From contig NZ_JBNVZV010000009.1 in the NCBI RefSeq assembly GCF_050496545.1, forward strand, positions 93,131 to 157,130: DNA of 64,000 bases, written 5' to 3'. Each line of letters starts with the position of its first letter. Position 1 is the first letter of the stretch. The notes below the pieces were generated by a model. That model made no database searches, was not told the origin of the DNA, and saw only the letters and a program-made list of their open reading frames with translations. Below are positions 35,998 through 44,529 of the stretch, piece by piece. The stretch is from Phycicoccus avicenniae_A. GTDB taxonomy: Bacteria; Actinomycetota; Actinomycetes; Actinomycetales; Dermatophilaceae. The position numbers and the translations under genes were made by a program.

Positions 35998-36927
35998 GTG
36001 ACCTCCGACGTCCGCAACGTCATCATCATCGGCTCCGGCCCGGCCGGCTGGACGGCCGCCGTGTACGCCGCCCGCGCCAACCTCGAACCGCTGGTCATCG
36101 AGGGGTCGGTCACCGCCGGCGGTGCCCTGATGAACACCACCGAGGTCGAGAACTTCCCCGGTTTCCGCGACGGCATCATGGGCCCGGACCTCATGGAGAA
36201 CATGCGGGCGCAGGCCGAGCGGTTCGGCGCCGAGATCGTCACCGACGACGTCGAGCACGTCGAGCTCGACGGCGACGTCAAGCTGGTCCGCGACGGCTCG
36301 GGCACCGAGTACCGCGCGCGGGCCGTCATCCTCGCGATGGGGTCGGCCTACCGCGAGCTCGGGCTGCCCGACGAGAAGCGGCTCTCCGGCCACGGCGTCT
36401 CGTGGTGCGCCACCTGCGACGGCTTCTTCTTCCGCGACCAGGACATCGTCGTGGTCGGTGGCGGCGACTCGGCGATGGAGGAGGCCACCTTCCTCACGAA
36501 GTTCGCCCGGTCGGTCACCGTCGTCGTGCGCCGCGACCAGCTGCGCGCCAGCCGGATCATGGCCGAGCGCGCCGAGGCCAACGAGAAGATCCACTTCGCG
36601 TGGAACAGCGCCGTCGACGCCATCCACGGTGAGTCGAAGGTGTCCGGCGTGACCCTGCGCGACACCGTCACCGGCGAGACCCGTGAGCTGCCCGCCACCG
36701 GCCTCTTCGTCGCCATCGGGCACGACCCGCGCAACGAGCTCGTCAAGGGCCTGGTCGACCTCGACGCCGAGGGCTACGTCCTCACCGAGGGCCGGACCTC
36801 GAAGACCAACGTCGACGGCGTCTTCGCCTGCGGCGACCTCGTCGACCACACCTATCGGCAGGCCATCACCGCGGCCGGCTCCGGGTGCGCCGCCGCCCTG
36901 GACGCCGAGCGCTTCCTCGCCCACTGA
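35998..36927 (+). CDS. trxB: Thioredoxin reductase
   Basis: 309-aa FAD/NADPH enzyme that reduces thioredoxin. The FAD motif IIIGSGPAGWTAAVYAARA opens the protein, the redox pair Cys137-Ala-Thr-Cys140 is intact, the NADPH motif VVVGGGDSAMEEA follows, and GVFACGDLVD closes it. The GTG at 35998 is chosen because AAGGGG at 35983-35988 touches the alternative ATG at 35989 but is well spaced from the GTG. Followed by trxA 128 bp downstream; controlled by the SigR-type promoter above. Confidence 0.96.
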   Translation: MTSDVRNVIIIGSGPAGWTAAVYAARANLEPLVIEGSVTAGGALMNTTEVENFPGFRDGIMGPDLMENMRAQAERFGAEIVTDDVEHVELDGDVKLVRDGSGTEYRARAVILAMGSAYRELGLPDEKRLSGHGVSWCATCDGFFFRDQDIVVVGGGDSAMEEATFLTKFARSVTVVVRRDQLRASRIMAERAEANEKIHFAWNSAVDAIHGESKVSGVTLRDTVTGETRELPATGLFVAIGHDPRNELVKGLVDLDAEGYVLTEGRTSKTNVDGVFACGDLVDHTYRQAITAAGSGCAAALDAERFLAH

Positions 36928-37055
36928 GGCGCACGGGCGGCCGCTCCGAGGCCGCCCACGCCGCACCGGTGTCGGACCACTCCGGCACCATCGTCACCAC
37001 CTCCCCCGACCCCACCACCACCCCGCCGCCCCGTCGGCGCACAGAGAGGAACCCC

Positions 37056-37382
37056 ATGGGAGCCGTCAGCAAGACCACCGACGCCACGTTCGAGGCCGAC
37101 GTCCTCAAGAGCGACAAGCCCGTCCTCGTCGACTTCTGGGCCGAGTGGTGCGGTCCGTGCCGCGCCGTCGCCCCGGTCCTCGAGGAGATCGCCCGCGACC
37201 ACGGTGACAAGGTCGCGGTCGTCAAGCTCAACACCGACGAGAACCCGGACATCACCGGCAAGCTCGGCATCACGAGCATCCCCACGATGCACGTCTACCA
37301 GGGCGGCGAGATCGTCAAGACGATCATCGGCGCCCGTCCCAAGCCGGTCCTGCTCCGCGAGCTCGAGCAGTTCCTCGGCTGA
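37056..37382 (+). CDS. trxA: Thioredoxin
   Basis: 108-aa thioredoxin with active site Trp31-Cys32-Gly-Pro-Cys35 and the cis-Pro segment SIPTM. Normal length. ATG follows AGAGAGGAACCCC. Second gene of the trxBA unit, closed by a strong terminator. The amidase-like gene cwlM that follows trxC in mycobacteria is absent here. Confidence 0.97.
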   Translation: MGAVSKTTDATFEADVLKSDKPVLVDFWAEWCGPCRAVAPVLEEIARDHGDKVAVVKLNTDENPDITGKLGITSIPTMHVYQGGEIVKTIIGARPKPVLLRELEQFLG

Positions 37383-37391
37383 CCTGCGAAC

Positions 37392-37441
37392 GCACGAGAA
37401 CGGCCCCGGACCGCGTGGTCCGGGGCCGTTCTGCGTCGTGC
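37392..37441 (+). terminator. Rho-independent-like terminator after trxA
   Basis: A perfect 15-bp stem (37398-37412 with 37417-37431) closes a GCGT tetraloop, and an outer GCACGA/TCGTGC pair extends it. The stem is G+C rich (GGCCCCGGACC core). It starts 15 bp after the trxA stop. There is no long T-run, which is usual for actinobacterial terminators. It may also serve the convergent parB transcript. Confidence 0.9.
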
Positions 37442-37488
37442 AGGGGACACGAATCAGGTTCTGGGAGAACCGATCCGCTGCGCGCTGG

Positions 37489-38532
37489 CTACTCGGCCGG
37501 GGCCTCGCCACGCAGCCGCATGACATCCAGGATGCGGTTCAGGTCGTCGACGGAGGCGAACTCCACGGTCAGCCGCCCCTTCTTCTGGCCGAGGGCGATG
37601 CGCACCCGCGTCTCCAGCCGGTCCGACAGGTCGGCGGCGAGGTCGTCGAGCTGGGGACGGCGGGCTCCGGGGCGGGGCTTGGTGCGGCGGGCGGGGGTCT
37701 CGCCGTCGCCGAGCGCGACGATCTCCTCGACGCTGCGCACCGAGAGTCCCTCGGCGACGATGCGCTGGGCGAGGCGCTCCATCGCCGCGGCGTCCGGCAG
37801 GCCGAGCAGGGCGCGGGCGTGGCCGGCGCTCAGGACGCCGGCGGCGACCCGGCGGGCGACGAGCGGGGGCAGCCGCAGCAGGCGCAGGGTGTTCGAGATC
37901 TGCGGGCGGGACCGGCCGATGCGCCCGGCCAGCTCCTCCTGGGTGCAGCCGAAGTCGTCGAGGAGCTGCTGGTAGGCGGCCGCCTCCTCGAGCGGGTTCA
38001 GCTGGCTGCGGTGGAGGTTCTCCAGGAGGGCGTCCCGCAGGAGGTCGTCCTCCTCGGTCGAGCGCACGATGGCCGGGACGCTCTCCTTGCCGGCGGCGCG
38101 CGAGGCGCGCCAGCGGCGCTCGCCCATGATCAGCTCGTAACGCACCCCCGAGTCGCCGGAGGCGTCGGCCTCCGGGACCGGACGCACGACGACCGGCTGG
38201 AGGACGCCGATCTCGCGGATCGAGTGAACCAGCTCGGCGAGCTCGTCCTCGTCGAAGACCGTGCGCGGCTGGCGACGGTTCGGCTGGATCTCGTCGAGCG
38301 GGATCTCGGCGAAGCGCGCGCCGGGTACGGGGCGCAGGCCTTCGTCGTCGGGCGCCTCGCCGGTCTCCGGCGGCGTGGCGGCGGCCGACGTCTCCGTCGG
38401 GGTGCCGTCGGTCGCGTCCGGCGCAGCGCCGTCGCGGTCCTTGAAGAAGACGTCGACCGGCCGGTCCGAGGCCGGCTGGCTCGGGATGAGCGCCCCCAGT
38501 CCTCGGCCCAGCGCGCGGCGCTTCTCGCTCAT
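37489..38532 (-). CDS. parB: Chromosome partitioning protein ParB
   Basis: 347-aa centromere-binding CTPase. The ParB N-domain (about 75-180) has the NRRQPR box and the GERRWRA CTP-binding motif. A helix-turn-helix follows (LAGRIGRSRPQISNTLRLL) and the C-terminal ~60 residues dimerise. It loads onto parS and spreads to organise the origin. Start overlaps the parA stop by 4 bp. The N-terminal ~70 residues are a disordered, ParA-stimulating region that starts RRALGRGLGALI as usual. Confidence 0.96.
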   Translation of the reverse strand: MSEKRRALGRGLGALIPSQPASDRPVDVFFKDRDGAAPDATDGTPTETSAAATPPETGEAPDDEGLRPVPGARFAEIPLDEIQPNRRQPRTVFDEDELAELVHSIREIGVLQPVVVRPVPEADASGDSGVRYELIMGERRWRASRAAGKESVPAIVRSTEEDDLLRDALLENLHRSQLNPLEEAAAYQQLLDDFGCTQEELAGRIGRSRPQISNTLRLLRLPPLVARRVAAGVLSAGHARALLGLPDAAAMERLAQRIVAEGLSVRSVEEIVALGDGETPARRTKPRPGARRPQLDDLAADLSDRLETRVRIALGQKKGRLTVEFASVDDLNRILDVMRLRGEAPAE

Positions 38533-39764
38533 GCGGTCTCCTCGGTGGTGGATCGGGCGGCTCCGCGCTCGGCCAGCTCGACGGCCGCCTCGAGGTAGGA
38601 GAGGGCGCCGCTGCTGTTGGGGTCGTACGTCATGACGGTCTGGCCGTGGCTGGGCGCCTCGGAGATGCGTACGGAGCGCGGCACCGTGGCGCGCAATGTC
38701 TGGGCGGAGAAGTGCTCACGCACTTCGTCGGCGACCTGCGCCGAGAGTCGCGTGCGTCCGTCGTACATCGTCAGGAGGATCGTCGAGACGTGCAGCGCGG
38801 GGTTGAGGTGGTTGCGGATCAGCTCGATGTTCTTGAGCAGCTGGCTCAGCCCCTCGAGCGCGTAGTACTCGCACTGGATGGGGATGAAGACCTCGTTCGC
38901 GGCGACGAACGCGTTCACCGTCAGCAGGCCGAGGCTCGGCGGGCAGTCGACGAGGACGTAGTCGAGCTGGTCCCCGGTCTCGCGGCGGTGCTCGACATAG
39001 GCCGAGACCGCCTTCTCGAGCCGGGTCTCGCGCGCCACGAGGGACACGAGCTCGATCTCGGCGCCGGCCAGGTCGATGGTGGCCGGGGCGCAGACGAGGC
39101 CCGGAAGGTCGGCGCACGGCTGGACGACCTCGGTGAGGTCGCGGCCGTCGACGAGGACGTCGTAGACGCTCGGCACCTCGGAGTGGTGGTCGATGCCCAG
39201 GGCGGTGCTGGCGTTCCCCTGCGGGTCGAGGTCGACGACGAGCACCGTGCTGCCGGCCTGGGCCAGAGCCGCGGCGATGTTGACGGTCGTCGTCGTCTTG
39301 CCCACGCCGCCCTTCTGGTTGGCGACCGTGAGCACGCGGGTCCGCGCGGGACGAGGGACGGTCCGACCGGTCAGCGTGATCCGCTTGCGGGCGTCGTCGG
39401 CCACGGCCTGCGCGAGCGGGGTGTTCCCGTCGGCTCCGGGGATGGATGCGGCGATGGCGGCTCGCTCCTCGCTGTCGTCCGAGGAGGCATCCTCGGTGGG
39501 GGTCGTCGGCGGTGCGCTCAGGGGCTCGCGGTCGGTGGGCGTCGGGGGGGCGTCGGGACGGGTCGTCGCAGTGTCGTCCACCTCGACGGCGTCGGTCGGC
39601 GTGTCGGCCTCGGAACCTGCGGGGCTCGCATCCTCGACAGCTCGTGTTTCACGTGAAACGACGTCCGGCCACCCGACCGCTGACGGCGTCGGCGACCCGC
39701 CCTGGGGGAAGCCGAGGCCGGGAGCGACGGTGCGTCGCTCCGGTACATCGAGCGTCGGAACCAC
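38529..39764 (-). CDS. parA: Chromosome partitioning ATPase ParA with long N-terminal extension
   Basis: 411-aa Walker-type ATPase. The ATPase core starts near residue 140 with the deviant Walker A KGGVGKTTT (Lys156), followed by DLDPQGNAS and DCPPSLG. The first ~140 residues are an acidic, Thr/Pro-rich, probably disordered extension. Residues 36-40 (VSRET) are encoded by a parS site. GTG at 39764 has CAGGAGG six bases before it and a -10-like TAGGGT further up, so the long form is the likely product; shorter in-frame starts would remove only the extension. Confidence 0.93.
   Translation of the reverse strand: MVPTLDVPERRTVAPGLGFPQGGSPTPSAVGWPDVVSRETRAVEDASPAGSEADTPTDAVEVDDTATTRPDAPPTPTDREPLSAPPTTPTEDASSDDSEERAAIAASIPGADGNTPLAQAVADDARKRITLTGRTVPRPARTRVLTVANQKGGVGKTTTTVNIAAALAQAGSTVLVVDLDPQGNASTALGIDHHSEVPSVYDVLVDGRDLTEVVQPCADLPGLVCAPATIDLAGAEIELVSLVARETRLEKAVSAYVEHRRETGDQLDYVLVDCPPSLGLLTVNAFVAANEVFIPIQCEYYALEGLSQLLKNIELIRNHLNPALHVSTILLTMYDGRTRLSAQVADEVREHFSAQTLRATVPRSVRISEAPSHGQTVMTYDPNSSGALSYLEAAVELAERGAARSTTEETA
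39646..39659. promoter_or_regulatory. parS site 1 (inside parA)
   Basis: GTTTCACGTGAAAC, a perfect 14-bp parS palindrome, within the 5' part of parA. Binding site for ParB. Confidence 0.97.
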
Positions 39765-39789
39765 CGCACACCTCCTGGACGAAACAGCC

Positions 39790-39843
39790 ACCCTATCCAA
39801 CCCCACCACCCCTCGACACGCCAAAGCGAGAGGCTGTGGACAA
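39790..39843 (-). promoter_or_regulatory. parAB promoter region with DnaA box
   Basis: On the minus strand a TAGGGT -10-like hexamer sits at 39795-39790, about 26 bp before the parA GTG. A perfect DnaA box (TTGTCCACA on the minus strand, 39835-39843) lies about 40 bp further upstream. DnaA could therefore influence parAB transcription. Confidence 0.6.
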
Positions 39844-39882
39844 CGTGGGGACGACGCGACGTCGCTCGTGGGTGTGCGGGAC

Positions 39883-39896
39883 GTTCCACGTGAAAC
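39883..39896. promoter_or_regulatory. parS site 2 (one mismatch)
   Basis: GTTCCACGTGAAAC differs from the parS palindrome at one base of the left arm. It lies 119 bp upstream of the parA start. Confidence 0.85.
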
Positions 39897-40730
39897 ATCG
39901 TGCGTAACACAGCGGTTTTGCGTCGGTCCAGGTCGCGGGGCGGCGCGCTGACGGGCGGTGGAAAACCTGTGGACGGCGCAGCGGCTGTGCGGGGCACATC
40001 CCTTGCCGCGGAACCGCCACGAGACGGCGGCGATGCGCAGGGCGAGCCGGAGCAACGACCCTCCCCCGGACTTCCCGGCCACCCCCGGGCGCACTCCCGG
40101 CCGACGAGCCGCCGAGCGCCCGGGTCCGACGCTCACGCCTCACGCCGTCAGCCGTCCACGTGCAGCGGGGCCGTGACCGGAAGGGTGCCGCACTGCGCCC
40201 CTGATCGGCCCTCTCCGAGTCGCTCGGTCCTCGGTCGGCGGACCACGGGTACGCCCACGACAGCTCGTCCGGCGGGCGCCGAATGCGACCACCCGGGGGG
40301 CTGCCTCGTAGGGCGCCGAGGGCCCACCTCCCGGACGGTCGCCGAGCCGCAGCGCCGATGAGCCCCGCCGACGACGACATTTAGCGAGGGCGAGACCCAC
40401 CTCGCCTCCGGTCCCCTGGTGCCGTGCCGCGCGGAGGGCGATCGGGCCGACGGTCAGCCGCTGGGCGCGCGCCCCCTGCCTCGGCCGGCGTCGGCAGCGA
40501 CCTGGTCCCTCCGCGCCCTGACCGCAGGTCGGCGAGCCACCGCTGATCCCTACCGGCCGCCGGGAGACGGACCGACGTCACTCCCTCGAGACCGGAAGGG
40601 CCTCGAAGGCTCCGGACCTGGGCCCCCCTCCGCCCCTACCGACACCTCACCGGCGTGACCTCGACGTCCGCTCGGTGACCGGTCCAGTGGGGCGTCGGAC
40701 ACCGATCGAGGGCGCGTGAACCCGCTCCTC

Positions 40731-40744
40731 GTTTCACGTGAAAC
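40731..40744. promoter_or_regulatory. parS site 3
   Basis: GTTTCACGTGAAAC, perfect palindrome, in the gene-free region. Confidence 0.97.
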
Positions 40745-40997
40745 ATGACGTGGCAGTCGGCTCCACGGGGCCGACCACCACGTGGCGGATGTCGCCCTCA
40801 GGGGGCCGCGGGACCACGTGCTTGGGAGAGGGGTCGGACGAGACGCGCTTTGCCCGGAGTCAGGCGGTGGGACGTCCCGTTCCCCGACGAGGTCATCGTC
40901 CGGGTCGGGCTGGTCGGATGCACCTGACCCCCGGTCGCGCGTGGGTCCCCGTCGCGAGGCGCGAGGCGCGAGGCGCATGGTGGACGCATGCCTTGAC

Positions 40998-41011
40998 GTT
41001 TCACGTGAAAC
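40998..41011. promoter_or_regulatory. parS site 4
   Basis: GTTTCACGTGAAAC, perfect palindrome, 114 bp from the rsmG stop codon. Confidence 0.97.
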
Positions 41012-41124
41012 GAACGGTGGACGGTCGAGCTGAGGGCCGGTCCGTCCTGCGGCCGGTGGAGGGCTGCGAAACCGCCCGGCGACAGCGAGCCGCCGTCGGC
41101 CTGCTCGTCGGGCAGAGCGTCGGG

Positions 41125-41862
41125 TCAGCCGCGCTTCCCGCCACGGCCGGATCGCTGCCCGGACCGAGAGCGTCCACGCGGGGACCCGGCCCTCGGACGC
41201 GCCGCGGATCCTTCTGCCCGGTCCAGATCGACGGTCAGCACCGGCTCGTCGAGCACGGCGCCACCGTGGGCGGTCACCCGGCCGGCCGTGAGGCCGGCGC
41301 GGGCCAAGGACCGTGCGGTTTCGGCCAGCTCCTCGGCGGCCGTCCGCCCCTTCATCGCGACGAGCGTTCCGCCCTCGTCGAGCAGGGGCACACACCACCG
41401 GGCGAGCTTGTCGAGCCGGGCGACCGCCCGAGCCGTCACCCACGGTGCCGACACCGAGCCGGCGACCTCCTCGGCGCGGCCCCGGTGGACCGTCACGTTG
41501 TGGAGCCCCAGGCCGTCGACGACCCCGGCGAGCCAGGTGGTCCGACGCAGCATCGGCTCCACGAGGTGGACGGTCAGGTCCGGGCGGGCGATCGCCAGCG
41601 CGACACCCGGAAGGCCTGCGCCGGAGCCGACGTCGACGAGGGAGGCGTGCAACGGAAAGGCGTCCTCGATCACGGCGCAGTTGAGGACGTGCCGCTCCCA
41701 GAGCCGCGGTACCTCGCGCGGGCCGATGAGCCCGTGGCTCACCCCGGTGTCCGCGAGGATCGCCACGAACCGCTCCGCGAGCTCGACGCGCTCCCCGAAC
41801 ACCGCGGCCGCACCCGTGGGTGCGGCCGGCGGCGTCAACGGGGCGTCCCCGTCGTGTTTCAC
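41125..41862 (-). CDS. rsmG: 16S rRNA (guanine527-N7)-methyltransferase
   Basis: 245-aa SAM-dependent methyltransferase (GidB) that modifies G527 of 16S rRNA. The SAM-binding motif VDVGSGAGLPGVALA and the ERHVLNCAVIEDAF block are clear. The Arg/Gly-rich C-terminal ~35 residues are an addition. The best start is the GTG at 41862, 13 bp after the jag stop, and that codon lies inside a parS palindrome; no strong ribosome binding site is seen, so coupling to jag is likely. Confidence 0.92.
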   Translation of the reverse strand: MKHDGDAPLTPPAAPTGAAAVFGERVELAERFVAILADTGVSHGLIGPREVPRLWERHVLNCAVIEDAFPLHASLVDVGSGAGLPGVALAIARPDLTVHLVEPMLRRTTWLAGVVDGLGLHNVTVHRGRAEEVAGSVSAPWVTARAVARLDKLARWCVPLLDEGGTLVAMKGRTAAEELAETARSLARAGLTAGRVTAHGGAVLDEPVLTVDLDRAEGSAARPRAGSPRGRSRSGQRSGRGGKRG

Positions 41863-41869
41863 GTGAAAC
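41856..41869. promoter_or_regulatory. parS site 5 (over the rsmG start)
   Basis: GTTTCACGTGAAAC, perfect palindrome between jag and rsmG. Its central GTG on the minus strand is the proposed rsmG start codon. Confidence 0.96.
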
Positions 41870-41875
41870 GCGTCC

Positions 41876-42553
41876 TCAGGAGCGGCTGATGACGACGTGG
41901 CGGCGGGGTTCGGACCCCTCGGACTCCGACACCAGACCGGCGGCCAGCACCTCGTCATGGACGACCTTGCGCTCGAACGCGGTCATCGGCTCGAGGGCCG
42001 CGGCGTCACCGGAGGCCTTCACCTCGGCGATGGCCTTCTGGGCGAGCGTGACGAGCGCGGCACGGCGCTCGGCACGGTGGCCGGCGACGTCGAGCATGAG
42101 GCGGCTGCGCTCACCGGTCTCGGCCTGGACGGCGAGCCGGGTCAGCTCCTGGAGGGCCTCGAGCACCTGCCCGTCCTGGCCGACGAGCCGGCGCGGCACG
42201 CGCCCCTCATCGCTGTCGACGAGGGCCACCGCGGCACGGTCACCATCGATGTCGACATCGAGGTCACCATCGAGGTCACAGATGTCCAGGAGGGTCTCGA
42301 GGAAGTCGGCCGCGACCTCGCCCTCGCGCTCCAGCTGGGCGCGCCGGCCCGAGCGACGCGACGCGGTCGGCTCCTCGCCGTCCTCGCCGCTCTCGGACGA
42401 GTCGTCGTCCGTCGACGCGGTGTCGGTGGCAGGGGTCTCGCTCGTGTCGGTCGCGACGTCGTCCTGGGAGGCGTCCGGGGTGGTCGCCTCCGGGGTCTCG
42501 GCGTCGGTGGTGGGCTCGAGGGCCTCGGTGGTGTCGGTCGGGTTCTCGCTCAT
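41876..42553 (-). CDS. jag: Jag/KhpB RNA-binding protein (KH-R3H)
   Basis: 225-aa RNA-binding protein. The first ~70 residues are acidic and Thr-rich. A Jag-N-like segment, KH domain (RLVGQDGQVLEALQELTRLA) and R3H domain (MTAFERKVVHDEV) follow. Always found beside yidC and linked to small-RNA binding and envelope control. ATG at 42553; 66 bp after yidC. Confidence 0.94.
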   Translation of the reverse strand: MSENPTDTTEALEPTTDAETPEATTPDASQDDVATDTSETPATDTASTDDDSSESGEDGEEPTASRRSGRRAQLEREGEVAADFLETLLDICDLDGDLDVDIDGDRAAVALVDSDEGRVPRRLVGQDGQVLEALQELTRLAVQAETGERSRLMLDVAGHRAERRAALVTLAQKAIAEVKASGDAAALEPMTAFERKVVHDEVLAAGLVSESEGSEPRRHVVISRS

Positions 42554-42619
42554 GGGTGCTCCAGGTGGGAGACGGGACAGGACTGGGGAGGGGGTGCGCC
42601 GCCGGGACGGCGCGGGGCG

Positions 42620-43627
42620 TCAGCCGGTGGAGCCGGTGGGCTTCCCGCCGGGCTTCCCGCCGGCGTTCTTGGCGCGCTTCTTGGACTTGGGCTGGACCCG
42701 CTGGCCGCTCTTGGTGGCGTCCTCGGCCGACTCGGTCGCGTCCGCGCCGCTGGTCACGGCCGCCGCCGCACCCGGCACCGGCTTGCCCTTGCGCTTGAGC
42801 CGCTCGTGGTACGCCCGCTCAGCGGCGGACCCCGGCGCCGGCATGCGCCGGATCACGTAGAACTGCTGGGTCATCGACCACACGTTGGTGGTGAACCAGT
42901 AGATGAGGACACCGATCGGGAAGTTGACACCGGAGACGGCGAAGATGACCGGGAAGATGTAGAGCAGGAGCTTCTGCTGCTTGGCGAACGGGCTGTCCAG
43001 GGCGGACTGCGGCATGTTCTTCGTCATCAGCTGGCGCTGCGTGAGGAACGTCGTCGCCGACATGAGGATGATGAGGACGACGGTGACGACCTGGGTGGCC
43101 GTGTTGTTGGCCCGCAGGAACGAGTCCGACAGCTGCGCACCGAAGATCGAAGCCGACTCGGCCTGAGCCGCAACGGTTTTCGTGATCGGACCGATCTGTT
43201 CCTTCTTGCCGGTGGAGATGTCCTGGAGGCCGTTGAGCACCCGGAACAGGCCGAAGAAGAACGGTGACTGGACGAGGATCGGGAGGCACGAGCTGAAGGG
43301 GTTGGTCCCCTCCTTCTTGTACAGCTCCATCGTCTCCTGGGTCATCGCCTGGCGGGACTCGGGATCGGTCTTGCCCTTGTACTTCTTCTGGATCTTCTGC
43401 AGCTCGGGCTGGATCAGCTGCATCTTGCGCGATGCCTTGATCTGCTTGACGAACAGCGGGATCATCAGCGCCCGCATGACGATGACGAGGCCGACGATGG
43501 ACAGCGCCCAGGTGATGCCGGCGGCCTCCGGCAGGCCGAGGGTCGTGAAGACCTGGTGGAAGCCGTACATGATCCAGGCCACGAGCCACTCGATCGGGGC
43601 CAGGATGCTGTTGAACAGGTCGCCCAT
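42620..43627 (-). CDS. yidC: Membrane protein insertase YidC
   Basis: 335-aa insertase of the Oxa1/YidC family without the Gram-negative periplasmic domain. About five membrane segments; the hydrophilic-groove Arg lies in VIVMRALMIPLFVKQ, and the cytosolic hairpin (KIQKKYKGKTDPESRQAM) is typical. The tail is Lys/Arg-rich, as needed for ribosome contact. Located between yidD and jag in the canonical order. Confidence 0.95.
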   Translation of the reverse strand: MGDLFNSILAPIEWLVAWIMYGFHQVFTTLGLPEAAGITWALSIVGLVIVMRALMIPLFVKQIKASRKMQLIQPELQKIQKKYKGKTDPESRQAMTQETMELYKKEGTNPFSSCLPILVQSPFFFGLFRVLNGLQDISTGKKEQIGPITKTVAAQAESASIFGAQLSDSFLRANNTATQVVTVVLIILMSATTFLTQRQLMTKNMPQSALDSPFAKQQKLLLYIFPVIFAVSGVNFPIGVLIYWFTTNVWSMTQQFYVIRRMPAPGSAAERAYHERLKRKGKPVPGAAAAVTSGADATESAEDATKSGQRVQPKSKKRAKNAGGKPGGKPTGSTG

Positions 43628-43690
43628 GGTGTCCTTCGCTGGGCCGGCTCAGCCGGCGGGTGGTGTCACGTCGGTGACGGTGGTCGGTGG

Positions 43691-44020
43691 TCAGGGGTGG
43701 GCCGGCGATGCCGGTCCGGGGTGTGCCTCGCGCGGCTCGTACGGCTTCGGGCCGGTGGTGCCCGGGATCGGGCGGCCGGTGGCGGGGTCGCGGTCGGGCA
43801 CGTGGTCGACGCCGCCGGGGGTCCACGGGTGGCAGCGCCCGAGCCGCGCGGCCGCCATCCAGGTGCCGCGTAGCGGGCCGAACCGCTCGATGGCGGTCAC
43901 CGCGTAGGCCGAGCACGACGGGTAGTACCGGCAGGTCGGCGGGCGCATCGGGCTGACGAACCGCTGGTAGCCCCGGATCAGCAGGAGCAGCGGTGCCGCG
44001 AGCAGGCGCCCGACGCTCAT
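43691..44020 (-). CDS. yidD: YidD membrane protein insertion factor
   Basis: 109-aa protein with the conserved YidD pattern RGYQRFVSPMRPPTCRYYPSCS and the CHPWTPGGVD motif. It assists YidC. Starts with ATG overlapping the rnpA stop by 4 bp. The C-terminal ~30 residues are Pro-rich and variable. Confidence 0.95.
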   Translation of the reverse strand: MSVGRLLAAPLLLLIRGYQRFVSPMRPPTCRYYPSCSAYAVTAIERFGPLRGTWMAAARLGRCHPWTPGGVDHVPDRDPATGRPIPGTTGPKPYEPREAHPGPASPAHP

Positions 44021-44382
44021 CCTGCACCTCCGACCCGAGCGATCACCTTGTGCCACAACGCGTCGAGGGTCGCTCCGAGTTCCGCGGAGGACGCCATCCC
44101 GGCCGGCGGGTTGGCCCGGACCACGAGGTCGACCCCGGCCGGGGCCAGGGCCAGCCGTGGAGCGACGAGCGCCCGCAGCCGCCGCTTGGTGCGGTTGCGC
44201 ACGACGGCGTTGCCGACGGCCTTCGACACGACGAAACCGACCCGCGGCGGGCATCCCGCACGCGTGTCGGTTCGTCTGGCGTGGACCACGAGGAGTCTCG
44301 AGCCGGCCCGGGTGCTCCCGGGACCGCGGAGCGCCGACGCGAACTCCGCCCGCTCGCGCAGACGGTTCGGCGCCGGCAGCAC
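44017..44382 (-). CDS. rnpA: Ribonuclease P protein component
   Basis: 121-aa protein subunit of RNase P for tRNA 5' maturation. The RNR motif is present (AVVRNRTKRRLRALV), preceded by VGFVVSKAVGN. GTG start, 9 bp after the rpmH stop. Overlaps yidD by 4 bp. Confidence 0.95.
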   Translation of the reverse strand: MLPAPNRLRERAEFASALRGPGSTRAGSRLLVVHARRTDTRAGCPPRVGFVVSKAVGNAVVRNRTKRRLRALVAPRLALAPAGVDLVVRANPPAGMASSAELGATLDALWHKVIARVGGAG

Positions 44383-44391
44383 CGACCGGCC

Positions 44392-44529
44392 TCAGGCCGA
44401 GAGCTCTGCGCGGCCCTTGCGACGCCGGGCGGCGAGGATGGCGCGGCCGGCGCGGGTGCGCATCCGCAGACGGAAGCCGTGCGTCTTGGCGCGACGGCGG
44501 TTGTTCGGCTGGAAGGTCCGCTTGCTCAC
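44392..44529 (-). CDS. rpmH: 50S ribosomal protein bL34
   Basis: 45-aa ribosomal protein with the invariant KRTFQPNNRRRAKTHGFRLR sequence. GTG start preceded by AAAGAGA. First gene of the rpmH-rnpA-yidD-yidC-jag-rsmG run, divergent from dnaA. Confidence 0.97.
   Translation of the reverse strand: MSKRTFQPNNRRRAKTHGFRLRMRTRAGRAILAARRRKGRAELSA

Larger units (their letters stand above)
39765..41124. other. 1.36-kb gene-free parS region between parA and rsmG
   Basis: No open frame here has actinobacterial codon pattern or recognisable protein; all translate to Arg/Pro/Gly-rich antisense-like sequence. The stretch carries three parS sites (39883, 40731, 40998), a perfect DnaA box (39835-39843) and a near-match TGTGGACGG at 39968-39976. 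Such a long gap is unusual in this compact region, which suggests a structural centromere function or a decayed gene. Confidence 0.75.

Noticed and set aside
39793..40380. Open frames in the parA-rsmG gap as possible small genes
   Set aside because: Arg/Pro-rich, no ribosome binding site, no hydrophobic or domain pattern; parS sites explain part of the region.
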